The translations under genes and the position numbers were made by a program. Positions 37,001-48,263 of a stretch of DNA of 64,000 nt are shown here, in pieces. The first letter of the stretch is position 1; the number at the start of each line of letters is the position of its first letter. The stretch covers positions 16,249,375 through 16,313,374 of the forward strand of contig CAIIXF020000005.1 in the NCBI GenBank assembly GCA_903813345.2. Reading direction: 5' to 3'. The notes beneath the pieces were generated by a model. The model saw only the letters and a list, made by a program, of their open reading frames with translations. It was not told where the DNA came from and made no database searches. Source of the stretch: Owenia fusiformis (lineage: Eukaryota > Annelida > Polychaeta > Sabellida > Oweniidae).

Positions 37001-39827
37001 CGTGTAAATTTAAATTGCGATTGGTTGAAAATGGGCACAGATCAATGGTTGGCAGAATAGAAGTCTTACGTAATGGAATATGGCATTCCATTTGCCGAAC
37101 TCTTAATCCAAAGAGCGCAGTGGAAGTTTGTCAACAGCTAGGCGTGAATTGGAAATTTGCTCAACCTGTAGAAAGTATTCCTATTTTGCCGAAAAACAAG
37201 AACATATTAGACATACATATCGTGAGTTGTACCCCCTACTTCGATCAAGGTCAATGCATACAATCAATTGGAAAATGCTCTACTGAACATGATGACCATT
37301 TGGAAGCTTGGGTCTCATGTAAAAGTGAATTATTCAGTGGTACGTTTAAGACTAAATAATAATTCATGTAATATTTCATGTAGTACGAGGGGTTATCAAT
37401 AAGACTAATGGACGCTTTTTTCATGGATACAATATTGATTGAAAATTGATTTTTCTTCAACATCACATCGTATTCGCATCGTTATAACATAAATAAGGAA
37501 AGAATTGGTATCGATATGGCGAACTGAATTGAACACATGTTTCTCTTAAACCAGTAATCCAAAATTTGAAAACTTTACACATCAATTTAATGATCATCTT
37601 TTGAATGTTAACAATTTAATTTGGGAAAAATACATATATTTTTCTCTATAATGTTTTAGATATAACACATCAGACACTTCTTTTGTCCTCGGTATCATGA
37701 ATCTATCCGAACCTCATTGGGACAAAATGACATATATATACGGTAAATAATTTTCGCATCAAATTGTTGTCTATCAGTGATCATTACATTAAGGACAGTG
37801 TTTTTTATACAGGAAGTTTTCAATAATTGGTTTCACAAAAAACAATATTCGCCATATCGATACCAATCCTTTAATTTTGAATTTATTAATTGAATTGATG
37901 TACTGGTTTAATTTTCTATTAGATCCGAATCTAAATAATCAGATCCGTCTAAAAGATGGTTCCTCTGGTCAACTCCAAGTGAAAGACAGTTTAGGTGAAT
38001 GGTTCCCTGTTTGTGGCATCTACTGGACAAAAGGGGCTTCTCAGGTTGTTTGCAAACAACTGGGCTTTAAAGCTCAGTTTGGCTTCACTCTTAAATCATA
38101 TAAAATAGATAACTATATGGACTACAATAGGCAAATTATAACAAATATAAACTGCAATGGAACCGAGAAAAGTCTGAGAAAATGTTCTTATACTAAATGG
38201 ACGGCGCTGTACGGTAGTGCAAGTACTTGGCATAAGGAACGCGCGTTAGAGTGTGGGTCAAACGGAATACAGATATCATGCGTCGATACATCGATGAGGC
38301 CTCGATTAATTGGAGGCCAGAGCAATACAACTGGTCAACTTGAAGTATGGTATAAGAAAACATGGAACAAGGTTTGTATCGGTGAAAGAGAGTCCATCTA
38401 CTCATACCGAAGCAAGAGATTGGCAGAATCGACGTGCTTCACCTTGGGGTACAATAATAGCAAAGTCGGAACGTATGGTTCATTCAACCAAGAGAAAAAA
38501 CAAGACCGAATGACCAAAGGCATTTCACTTTTATGTGAGGAATATGATGCCCTTCAGATGTGTAATGTTACGAGAGCGCATTGTGATGATTACAACATGT
38601 ACTTCATTTCCTGCTTTGACCAAGAACCAGGTAATGTCATGTTAAATTGGACTGGAATTCTTTCCATATTTGAGGTGCGGGGTAATACATGCAAGTGACC
38701 AAAGTATTTAGAAACACAGAAACCATACTTTACAAAAAGTGCAACTAGTCTTAAACATCATCCAATGAGAAAAAAATTAAAATTATTTTCTCCACCAAAA
38801 CTAGCCTTGAAGATTACGCATAAACTATGAAGATCCAGTCTCAAATTACGGTCCTTCGTAAGGTCCATCGTAGTAACTCCAGAACTCACGCTTTCCCCGT
38901 TTAAGTTATAATCCATATTGATATTCTATTTCAGAATTAACCAATTTCGTTGACTTTGAAGGGCAAGAATCTGACTTTCGGCACTATGCCCTGGCAGATG
39001 GAGTTCTCAAAATTGATGTTCCAGATAAATCTTCATATGATAATTTTTATATTTGTTCAACTGGATGGAGCGTCAGCGAAGCAAAAGTTGCATGTCGACA
39101 GCAAGGTAATGTATTCATTATATTCCCTATGCTTATCTAGGATGTTAATATACAAGTACATTAAACAATGACCTATTTATTGAATTATAAAATATTTTTT
39201 GATACATCATCAGGATTTGATCCAAAGGATGCTGCAATTGATACATTCTCCAAGTATCCTTGCTATGATGACTACGACTATGATGATGTTAAAAATCGTA
39301 CACCGAGTATCAATATTTATATGAGTGATGTTGTCTGCAATGGTGATGAATACAATCTAGCTGACTGTTCATTCAACTATGGTGAAAATGCATCATGTCC
39401 TGATGCAACAAGGGCAAGTGTCATATGCGAAGAGGTAAATGTTCGACTGAAACGTAGAAAAACGGCAAACTCAGGACTGGTTGAGATTCATGTTGGTGAC
39501 ATGTGGAGAAAGGTATGCTCCTCAACATGGGGTATGAATGAAGCCAAGGTTATTTGTCAACAACTTGGTCTACCATATGGAAAAGTTTCAACATATGAAA
39601 GGAAAGTTCCAATTACGTGGAGGAATGATTTATCATTCATTGATGATGTACAATGTACTGGAAACGAGCGTCATATTGGCCAATGCAACTTTAATTATGG
39701 CAATAACGATTTATCTGAACTAAATTACCCTATCTGCATTGATTCATCTCATTATATGTATGATAAAATATATATTGATTGGAAAAACTGCAACGGTCGA
39801 AAGGTGGCAGGAGTGATCTGTGAATAA
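28028..39827 (+). CDS. Secreted protein with eight SRCR domains, copy A
   Basis: Coding exons: 28028-28097, 33970-34164, 35333-35451, 35634-36060, 36526-36738, 36899-37339, 37923-38630, 38935-39105 and 39214-39827 with a TAA stop. All have GT-AG borders and join in frame to 985 residues; every junction is phase 1 except exon 3/4 (phase 0). Exon 1 is a signal peptide ([20 protein letters not shown]). SRCR domains lie at about 30-137, 138-266, 271-378, 380-484, 495-608, 613-719, 725-853 and 856-984, with typical patterns such as [36 protein letters not shown] and [11 protein letters not shown]. Domains 2 and 6 are the most diverged. No transmembrane segment or other domain follows, so it should be secreted. 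SRCR proteins usually bind proteins or microbial surfaces; no specific ligand can be inferred. Intron 1 holds a LINE. Confidence 0.88.
28944..31305. mobile_element. PIF/Harbinger-like element nested in the LINE
   Basis: The ends TGCCTAGGTCACATAG and TGCCTTGGTCACATAG are inverted and flanked by TAA (28941-28943) and TTA (31306-31308). Removing the element and one triplet rejoins the LINE reading frame, which confirms the borders. Both subterminal regions (28965-29190 and 31020-31290) are strikingly GC-rich for this genome and carry many copies of CGGGCGCCG, ATCGGCCGA and GTACGATG in both orientations. A 3-bp TWA target and a MADF-like frame inside suit PIF/Harbinger. No transposase was recognised. 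Confidence 0.75.
29516..29884 (-). CDS. Possible MADF (Myb/SANT-like) protein fragment in the nested element
   Basis: An open frame of 122 codons. Its middle, about residues 42-90, reads [20 protein letters not shown], then [20 protein letters not shown], then GDFANSIGW. The spacing of the hydrophobic residues, the Y-x-N-R-xx-K core and the final I..IGW resemble a MADF domain, the DNA-binding type that accompanies PIF/Harbinger transposases. It is shorter than usual for these proteins and its start is uncertain. It could be a partial exon. Confidence 0.4.
   Translation of the reverse strand: MEKVAEISKFDYVTFEEPSFYSSKYISMGHFAPGGRFAPCSLTPLEIEEKIANFFEDRPYFYDQTNSLYENRQKKDAEIGDFANSIGWTGSRHSICLYERSKNELRSGCTLMKRPRVVWQVI
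33646..33717 (+). mobile_element. Mini-element, 72 bp, polymorphic between duplicates
   Basis: TACCCTGCGTGCAGAGTCTA to GAATGCAAAGGGTA, flanked on both sides by TGTCCCACA (9 bp). Copy B near 49090-49110 has the same flanking sequence with a single TGTCCCACA and no insert, so it entered after the duplication. It lies in intron 1, about 250 bp before exon 2. Confidence 0.9.
34184..34881. mobile_element. 698-bp insertion in intron 2 of copy A, class unknown
   Basis: Flanked by ACAGT on both sides (34179-34183 and 34882-34886); copy B has one ACAGT and no insert. No terminal inverted repeats are obvious. Inside are repeats of GACCGGTACGGGT and, near the right end, GGATGTACGTTTGGTCCTA, which is also present (inverted) near 23640-23680. 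Confidence 0.65.
37499..37872. mobile_element. 374-bp element with AAAGRATTGGTATCGATATGG-type ends, shared by both duplicates
   Basis: The ends AAAGAATTGGTATCGATATG and the complement of CGATACCAATCCTTT enclose 374 bp within intron 6. The same element lies at the same site in copy B, enlarged there by two later insertions, so it predates the duplication. Further copies are at 43796 and, truncated, at 26993. Confidence 0.8.
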
Positions 39828-40197
39828 ACCTGTGAAAAAGCAACAACATGATTATTTTGTATTTAATGTATTTGGTCATTCAAGTACATAATGGCATAAC
39901 CTGTCGGAACCCTATCCACAGTCACTTTAATTCTAAATAGTTGTCAATACATGTACGGTCTGAAAATAGTTTGCCGACGGATGTAAACATATGCAAACGG
40001 ATTAACCGTACATTAACCGGATATTTTTACGAACTTCACAAATGTGCTACAACGGGAAGGTGCTCCTGAACTTCGAGCCTGTTCAAAATAGTTTTGACGG
40101 CCATTCTGTTTCGTTCGCAGACAGACCTTGCTCGATCGAATTACGTCCTTGGTCGTTATTTCGAGCATGAACCTTTATCCCAAGAGGTCCATGTTTT

Positions 40198-40896
40198 TTA
40201 AGATCCTCCAAAGTTATGTTAACTCACCAACTCTCAAGTCTTTTGTATGAAATTTAACTATATGTTCTTTTGTTCATGATGTCCTTTATAGTAAGTGTAC
40301 CCTCCTTAAGCGGCTTTTATTGCGTCAATATGAGAAGGATATGACCTCAGAAATACGTCAGAAAGTTAATCTTTTTCGCATTCCACTTGTTACAAAAAGG
40401 TTTTCACCATTTTTACTAGCACCTCTATTTTGTACACATCTAACCCTATCCAGAAATTGGTTAAATCCATTGCCATATATATATTTAGTCATCTTTAGTC
40501 CTTTTCTTATACCAGATTCTTAAAATGCCGCCAAATACGCCAAATTGCCATGTTTCTAGGCTTATGGTCACCTCAATTGATACAATGTAAAGATTTGTGA
40601 GACTGATTGACATGTGTCAGATATATGCCAATCAACGTAACTTTGGAAGACCTTTCCGATGACATATCACACTTGGTACCATATATCTTGGTTTAGGCTG
40701 TAGAGGGGGGACGGGACTTATTTGACACCCTGTATATAATGGACACCTTCATTTGCATATAGTTTTTCCCCAAGGTTGCCATTTTTCCAACCAAGCTAAA
40801 TCACTTCATAAAACCTTTATGATAATGATTCCACAATAAAACATCGTGATTTTACAAATTCAAAGGTTCAGAAAATGACACATCGACTAAAAGTTA
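40198..40896. other. Spacer between duplicates
   Basis: About 700 bp unique to this junction. I see no exon or repeat end in it. Confidence 0.5.
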
Positions 40897-41449
40897 TGTT
40901 GAACATACTTGTCCTCTTAGGAACTTAAATCCAACTATCAATGTATATTGTCAAGTTCGATTTGAATGTTTACGATAATTTGTTTTAAAATATATAAGCT
41001 ATACGATCCTTCTTCAAATTAAGGGACACTTTTGTGAAGTTAAAATATAGAAACCGCTGTTTTATTTTGTTTTGTTTTAGCGAACGCTTTTAAATGTGGC
41101 GATTTCTTCCAATCTTGTGCCAAGTCTCTCATCCCCATGCTTTGCACCACACCACATACATTTTCAGTAGAGAAAGACAAGAGGACAAAAAGTAAGACAA
41201 GTGCTCTTTGAGGGCTGCATGCTTGAAAGTCCCACGTGTCCACGAAGCCATAGCAAAAGGGTTTTCAAGAAAGAGCTGTATTTGTAATGAAGATTGCGCC
41301 ATATTGATGCATGATGCGACGGAAATCCTTGTCTATTTCATACAGAGCAATACTCGAGCAATTGATAGATGCCACTGTAAACTATTTGCGTCTGTGTCCA
41401 ACATTCATTCATGTGTTGCAAATGCTAAGACTCGTGTTTTGTGTATTAA

Positions 41450-42464
41450 AACTACGTTCACACCAACGGCGCTTTGATGGCGCTTTAAAGCGACTTGTAA
41501 AGCGGCATCAAAGCGTAACAAAGCTTGATTTAAGCGTCGGGGTCGTAATAGGTCGTAGAAAAGCTCGGAGCAAAGCGGGATATTCGGCAAGAGCGCCCAA
41601 AAATTTTAAACTGTTTAAAAATTTTGGGCGCTCTGTTACGAATCGATTAAAGCGCCGAGAGCGTATTAAAGCTTAATAAACCGTAACAAAGCTCAGCAAC
41701 GCTTGACCCAAAGCGTAGGAAAGCTTAACAGAGCTTGGTTCAAAGCGGGGACCCCAGTCTCTTCACGGTCTGTTACCACTTGACAGGCTTCGTTAAGATG
41801 TCTCAAGCTTTGCTACGGTCTGGCATGAAGATCTGACACGAGGTCAGACGCTTTAATCAATATCTGACACTCTTTGGTACGCTTTCACAAAGGACTCTCA
41901 AGCTTTCCAACGAATTGAGACGCTTTAATCAAGGATTGAAACGCTTTGTTAGGCTTTGTTACGCTTGACAAGCTTCCTCACGCTCTTTGACGCCGTGCGA
42001 CAAACATCATGTCTTCTTTAGATAGGTCATGCTCTGGACCATCTGGAATTTCTGGATCTTGTTGTTCTGCCATCGTGTTCTCGAGTCAAATATGGTTTTA
42101 TGGATTAACTGCATCTTTATATAGTCATTTGATCAAAAGCAGCATGAAATCGGCGATCTCTTAACAGAGCGTAACAATGCATAACAGAGCTTGGCAATCG
42201 TATCAGAGCCTAATTTAAAGCGTCATAATTGCATCAAAGCGTAATAATTCTTATCAAAGCTTGTCAAAGCGTGATTTCAAGCGTAACAAAGCCTGATCGA
42301 AACGGGATCAAAGCGTGAGTAACCGTAACAAGTCGGGAAATCAGAGCTTATCAGAGCGTAACATTACTTGGGAGATCGTGATATTTTTGGAAAAGTAAAC
42401 AGAAATGACGGCGCTTTGCTTGCCGATTTAAAGCGTGGCATTCGCCGTTGGTGTGAACATAGCT
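41450..42464. mobile_element. 1,015-bp TTAA-flanked element, piggyBac-like non-autonomous
   Basis: The ends AACTACGTTCACACCAACGG and AGCTATGTTCACACCAACGG are inverted and each borders TTAA (41446-41449 and 42465-42468), the piggyBac target. The interior is packed with AAAGCGTAACAAAGCTT-like words on one half and their complements on the other. No transposase is present. It lies within a region of copy B that is missing from A at about 24130. Confidence 0.8.
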
Positions 42465-42640
42465 TTAAGACAGAAAATGATTTCTTCTGTATGTCTATTG
42501 ATAAATGAAAAAAACAACCAGAACGAACAAATCGAATTCACTTCATCTGATACACTATACTAGTATGAGTATGTATTGTTATGATATTGCTCAAAATTTG
42601 AAACTAAAGATGCAATCGCTTCGGATTTCCAGCGTTATGT

Positions 42641-42718
42641 TACCCTGCGTGCAGAGTCTAGTTAAACTGAAAACGAAGCTCTCTTTTAAGAAGTGAAGTC
42701 AAACAAATGCAAAGGGTA
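42641..42718 (+). mobile_element. Mini-element, 78 bp, polymorphic between duplicates
   Basis: TACCCTGCGTGCAGAGTCTA to AAATGCAAAGGGTA, flanked by GCGTTATGT at 42632-42640 and 42719-42727, a perfect 9-bp duplication. Copy A near 24265 has a single GCGTTATGT and no insert. Confidence 0.92.
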
Positions 42719-43795
42719 GCGTTATGTAGGATTAATTGAGTGAAATTATATCTTCAGTAAAACCTGTGTACATATTGAACATTTTTCTATCAAGATGAAA
42801 CGTTCAATGTTGGTAGGTGTTCACTACAGAGAGGGCAATTTAAACAGATGTCAGTGGAGTATGTACAGATGAAGGGTGTCCACTAGAGACAGGTGTTCAC
42901 TAGAGAGAGGTGTTCTAAGAAAGGTTTCACTGTATTAAGCGTTTGTTATGGTTGGATTTTTATTTAGATTAGAATCAGAGCGTTGAAAATATAAATACAT
43001 ATTATATTTTGACGAGCAGGTAGTTCATGTTTACTTATTGAAAGGTAAAGGGTTCCTTGATTTATACTCAGATTTAACAAGAAGAAATAGGTGTCAAAAT
43101 GTGTTTTAGGGGTAAAAACTGTGAAGAAAAAAATTAAATATTATTCAAGAAAATGGGAATTTAATAAAAATCTGTGACCATTTTGATGTCGAATCTCGTG
43201 TCCCTTGCTTTGTTCGCATTTAGGCTAATTTGCCTGTTCCTCTAGGACTGATTTGACATTCTTATTATCTCTCATAACTAGACATGCCCTAATTTCACTA
43301 GCTGCGAAAACAAAACAGTAAAGCTGACATATGTAAAAATGAAATTTCAAACATTTTTTTCAACTTTAAGATTTCTTTGTAATCATCAAGTGAAAATGAC
43401 AGTCAATAAACTGACTTGACCGGTTAAAACCCCGTTTAACCGGTCGACGTCCAAGCTGTAAAGTGACACCACTAATCTATCCTCTGTTCCGTATCCATTA
43501 GGTAATCGAATGATCAGGATAAACTTGGCTGTTATATAGAAGGCCTACTACACTAGCATTGTCATTGGCAACGCATTCATTGATCCACATGTCCTTCCCA
43601 TCAATGACGAAGGAATTGCATTGTCCAATTGTGGAATGCACTGATTGATTTATCCATTGGAATCAATCTGAGTCTCCCACAAGCTTTTAGATGAAAGGGA
43701 GACTGATAAATCAGAATGCCAAGACCTGAAGAGACGGTGGTAATCACAGTTGGAGAGGGTTGTTTGTCAGACAAATAGTCAAATAAATAAATGGC

Positions 43796-45370
43796 AAAGG
43801 GATTGGTATCGATATGGAGAATTGAATTCAACAATGAAAACACTCTGTAAAAACACGGTCCTTTATGTAATGTTGACTGATTGGCAACAATTTAATGCGA
43901 AAATAATTCATATATATTTTATATAACTGTTTTTGCTAACATTTTTTTTTAGTGCAATTGTTTTTTGTTCCTTTTTACCATTTCTTGAGAATGAAATAAA
44001 ATATCTTTCCGAAGCTTGTTTGAACAAAATAGCATAAACAACATTTTCTTAGACTTCCCAATATTCTAGTTGTACAAAGGAAATTTTGGTTGATATAACA
44101 AAAAGTATTCAAAAACCCCTGAAATAGATAAAAACTAAGGTAAACGTTAATTTCATAAACAAGATACTTTTTTCAATCAACTAAACTTTCCTTTGTATAA
44201 TTACAATATTGAGAGACATAAACACAACATTTATGTCATTTTGTTCCAATGAGGTTCGGATAGATGTTTCATTTCATTCCGAACATATGATACCAAGAAC
44301 AAAAGAAGTGTTCGATGTGTTTTCTAAAACAATATAGAGAAAAGTATATACAGTGCGTATCAAAAAAAACGCAACAGATTGTTATCTTGGAAAAGCACAA
44401 AACAAGTAATAACACCATTGATTCCATTCAATGTACCATAAAGCCATGTGTCTCCTCTTTCTAATGGTATATCATTCATTGATATTGGGTCATGGTTGGG
44501 CGAGTTATCATTCCTAAGCAAAGTGGGCCAAAATTACCTTTGGACTAAGTTATAAACATCGCAAAAGTCAGTGCACGGGGCCCAATGCAATATTGGAAGA
44601 AAACATACTAGTAAAACCAAAAGCTCAGACCCAAGTTTTAAACATTGCAAAAGCCAGTTCATGGGGCACAGAGGATATTGGAAGAAGGTATGGGATGCTT
44701 GACATAGACTGTAAAGTGTTTATACTCATACTTTTGCAAGAATACATCTTATACCCCTCTTAATTGCCACCACTTCTTTGCACACAAAGATGCCCTCATC
44801 TCTCCATGTCATTCATGGCTGAGCTCTGAGTCATCTGTGGATTAAGGCGGAGAAAAGCAGCCTATTGGCAATTCTTTCTCGAAGTTTTGCAATATCTAAT
44901 GAAGGAATGGTGAGCACAGATGTTCCTGAGATAGCTCCAAAAGAAAAAGTCACAACAAAAACGGTCAGGAGAATTTCGATTGGCACTTAGCTCTTGCACT
45001 GCTTTTTGCAATTTCTGAAACTTGGCAAAGAGCCGATTTTCACCCACCGTGTAAGTGGAAGGATTTCTCACCCAACCATGACAACATGTGAATGAATGAC
45101 ATATGATTGCAAAGAGGAGGGGCGTGGCTTTATAGCACATTGAATGAATGATGTAGTCATCACTAGTTTTGTGATTTTACAAGATAACTGACTGTTGCGT
45201 TTTTTATATATATCTATATCTATATTTTTGTATATCTATTTCAAATTATATTGTTATCATTCAAAATATGACCATTAAATTGACAATGTGTAAAATTTTC
45301 AGAATTTTTTTACGACTGGTTTAAGAGAAACGTGTGTTCAAAAAGTTCGCCATATCGATACCCATCCTTT
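43796..45370. mobile_element. AAAGG...GGTATCGATATGG family element, enlarged by a nested insertion
   Basis: The left end AAAGGGATTGGTATCGATAT and the complement of the right end AAAGGATGGGTATCGATAT define an insertion absent from copy A near 25350. A Tc1/mariner-like element is nested inside at 44351. The target duplication is not clear. Confidence 0.75.
44351..45210. mobile_element. Nested Tc1/mariner-like fold-back element
   Basis: Starts CAGTGCGTATCAAAAAAAAC after a TA and ends in the complement of AAAAAACGCAACAGTCAGTT. Arms of about 220-300 bp are inverted copies (for example, TAAAGCCATGTGTCTCCTCT against AGAGGAGGGGCGTGGCTTTA). CAGTG...AAAAACGC ends are typical of Tc1/mariner. The 92-codon minus frame inside lies in the right arm and resembles no transposase. 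Confidence 0.7.
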
Positions 45371-45714
45371 AAGTGATTGCTTTGGTTCCTAATTCAATCA
45401 AATTCTGTTGGTATCGCTCACTAAGATCTATTCATAGAAACATATTAATTACAAGTAACCCCTAAGATAAGGGAAATCGTGCCTCCCACTGTCAACATTT
45501 TAAATGACGATCGTCCCGAGGAACATGAATTATAATTTTTATATTATTGTTGTTCCCCTGTCAGACCTCATAGTATTTGGACCCGAAACATTGTCATTTT
45601 AACAATTCCTCTTGGAAAGTAATCTTTGTCGATGGGGATCGGATTATAAATGGAATCTACTCAATTAAGATTACTCGTGTGGCACAATTTTGTTTGATTG
45701 CCTTGTAGTTAATG

Positions 45715-46800
45715 ACCAGGTACGCCTTCAGCATGAAAACCAGAAAACGTTTAATGCGGTAAGTGACCTAGCCTTGCCTAAGTCGGTCTCTTTTACTTAT
45801 CTTGATATCAATTGAGTAATAATTCAAAATCAGATAAGTAAAAAAAATACCGACTCGAGCAAGGCTACAAGTGACCCTACGTAGCGGAATTTAATGCAGT
45901 AAGTGACCTAGCCTTGCCTAGTACCAGGTACGCCTTCAGCATGAAAACGTTAAATGCGGTAAGTGACCTAGCCTTGCCTCAGTCGGTCTCTTTTACTTAT
46001 CTTGATATCTATTATGTAATAATTCAAGATCAGATAAGTAAAAAAATACCGACTCGAGCAAGGCTACAAGTGACCCTTCGTAGCGGAGTTTAATGCGGTA
46101 AGTGACCTAGCCTTGCCTAGTACCAGGTACGCCTTCAGCATGAAAACGTTTAATGCGGTAAGTGACCTAGCCTTGCCTAAGTCGGTCTCTTACTTATCTT
46201 GATATCTATTATGTAATAATTCAAGATCGGATAAGTAAAAAAATAATACCGACTCGAGCAAGGCTACAAGTGACCCTACGTAGCGGAGTTTAATGCGGTA
46301 AGTGACCTAGCCTTGCAAAGTACCAGGTACGCCTTCTGCATGGAAACGTTTCATGCAGTTAGTGACCTAGCCTTGCCTAATGCCTGGATCACATTTGCCC
46401 CGATTCATCAAAATTTTATTCAGTTTTGAATATAAAGCTCAATCGGCCTGGCGCCGTAGTGAAAATCGGAGCTAATGTGACCAAGGTATAGGTCGGTCTC
46501 TTTTACTTATATTGATTTCTATTAATATGTAATAATATGTAATAATTCAAGATCAGATAAGTAAAGACTCGAGCAAGGCTACAAGTGACCTTACGTAGCG
46601 GAGTTTAATGCGGTAAGTGACAGCTAGCCTTGCCAAGTACCAGGTACGCCTTCAGCATGGAAACGTTTAATGCGGTTAGTGACCTAACCTTGCCTAAATC
46701 GGTCTCTTTTACTTATCTTGATTTCTAGTATGTAATAATTCAAGATAAGTAAAAAAATACCGACTCGAGCGAGGTGACAGGTGACCCTACGTAGCGGAAT
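45715..46800 (+). repeat. Tandem array with hairpin units, copy B
   Basis: The counterpart of 25699-26690. Here the ~200-bp unit (GTCGGTCTCTTTTACTTATC, hairpin, GACTCGAGCAAGGCTACAAG, CCTACGTAGCGGA, then the 60-bp word) is repeated about five times, and the run of seven 60-bp units seen in copy A is absent. Array structure has therefore changed since duplication. Confidence 0.88.
46381..46488. mobile_element. 108-bp relative of the nested PIF/Harbinger-like element
   Basis: The ends TGCCTGGATCACATT and TACCTTGGTCACATT are inverted and flanked by TAA and TAG, in the middle of an array unit. CGGCCTGGCGCCGTAGTGAA near the right end matches the right end of the 28944-31305 element, so this is a deleted non-autonomous form. 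Confidence 0.8.
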
Positions 46801-48263
46801 CCATCCCATCATTTTAGCAACAGTTATAAGGGTTGTTTGGGTACAAAGTTCAAGTATACAAGGTTAAAAGTAAAAAAGGTAACATTGAATCGGCCAAAAG
46901 TCAAAACATTTAAATTTAAATCCATGAATGAAGCTATACTTTAAGGTGATTAACCAACCGTGAAGACAAACGACCTTCTGCTATGTCAATCAGTACGAAT
47001 AACTGATGAAACTATTGAAAATCGGATCATTTGTCATGAAAAATAATGCCAGAAGTGATAGCAAGAAGGGGAGGGGAACGGATGAAAGATGTATCCAATG
47101 ATATTCACTTCTTTCCATAAAGGATTGGTATCAATATGGCGAACTAAACTCAACATTGTTTTTCTTTTAAACCAATGAAAACATTAGATGTAAAAACACG
47201 GTCATGCTATTTTGTTCCAACAAGGTTCGGAAAGCTATATTGTATTCCATTCACAAAAATTGGTAGAAACGAACAAATAACAAAAAAGGATTGCACTAAA
47301 AATAAAAAATAAAACACAGTTATAAAAAATATATTTAAATAATTTTTGCATTTAAATTGCCCAGTAATGACCAAAAAGACCCACTTTTTTGGGTCTTAGG
47401 GGCTTTTTTCTGGCCCACCCAAGGGGGGGGGGTGAGCCCCTGGCCCCCTCCCTGCCCCCCCCCCCCCAGATCCGGGGTTGTATCTCAGTTCTTCCTTTCC
47501 AGCTAATGAGCATGGCAAGCAATCGGGATATAAAAGGTAGTGACATCTAACAATGTACAAATGGTAAATATTTTCACAAAATATCAAAACATTTATAGTG
47601 TTGTTGATTTAAAATGCAGAAGCAGTAATATTTGGATTACTTTCGGGTCGAATATTTGGATCTGAGATCAAAATGTGAATTACATGTTTTACTTTCACGT
47701 TGACTTGAAACGCAGAAACGTCCAATCATATATTATCAATGGGATAATACGTCAAGGGGGGTTAGTCTAGGTCCAGGAACTAAAGTAGGCGAATAGGCAA
47801 AATCAAATTGACGAGACAAAAACCAATGGATTAATATTTTACTGTATTTTTCCGCCCCTGATGTCGTGATATTACATTCGTACCATTTAAGTTATGAGCC
47901 GTTTGGTATTTACATGCGGATGTGCATAAAATTGTGAATTGTGAGTGAATTTACCCTTTCGCCGCCCTTTCGTCTAACTTGACTTCCATATGTAATAGCT
48001 TTGACTCTTCTTTTATAAAAAACTCTTAAATGTCATAAACTATATCCTCTCCATCTTGAACCCTTTTCACGGGATAGTTCACTTAAGAACGTTTTTCCAA
48101 CTCTTCATCACAATTTATGATTTATGCTTCCTTATTCGTAGGACAATAAAAGTTTATATTAATTGATATGATAAATACCACACCGCCATTATGAAGAACA
48201 AATGCATAATTATTTGAAATAACAATAGGAACATTTATACGATTCGACAATACAGCTTCGATC

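Larger units (their letters stand above)
23745..40197. repeat. Segmental duplication, copy A
   Basis: Similarity to copy B starts at TTGAACATACTTGTCCTCTT (about 23745, against 40898) and ends at GAGGTCCATGTTT (about 40197, against 58636). Both copies carry the same order: a non-coding segment, a 60-bp repeat array, a signal-peptide exon and the SRCR exons. Copy A is free of the B-specific transposons and has its own LINE. Within 23745-25690 I recognise no gene. Confidence 0.9.

Noticed and set aside
41208-41676. Arg/Lys-rich frames up to 121 codons
   Set aside because: They run into the TTAA element and its simple GCGTAAC-type repeats.
44862-45140. 92-codon minus-strand frame as a transposase
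   Set aside because: It lies in one arm of a fold-back element and shows no DDE-type or helix-turn-helix features.
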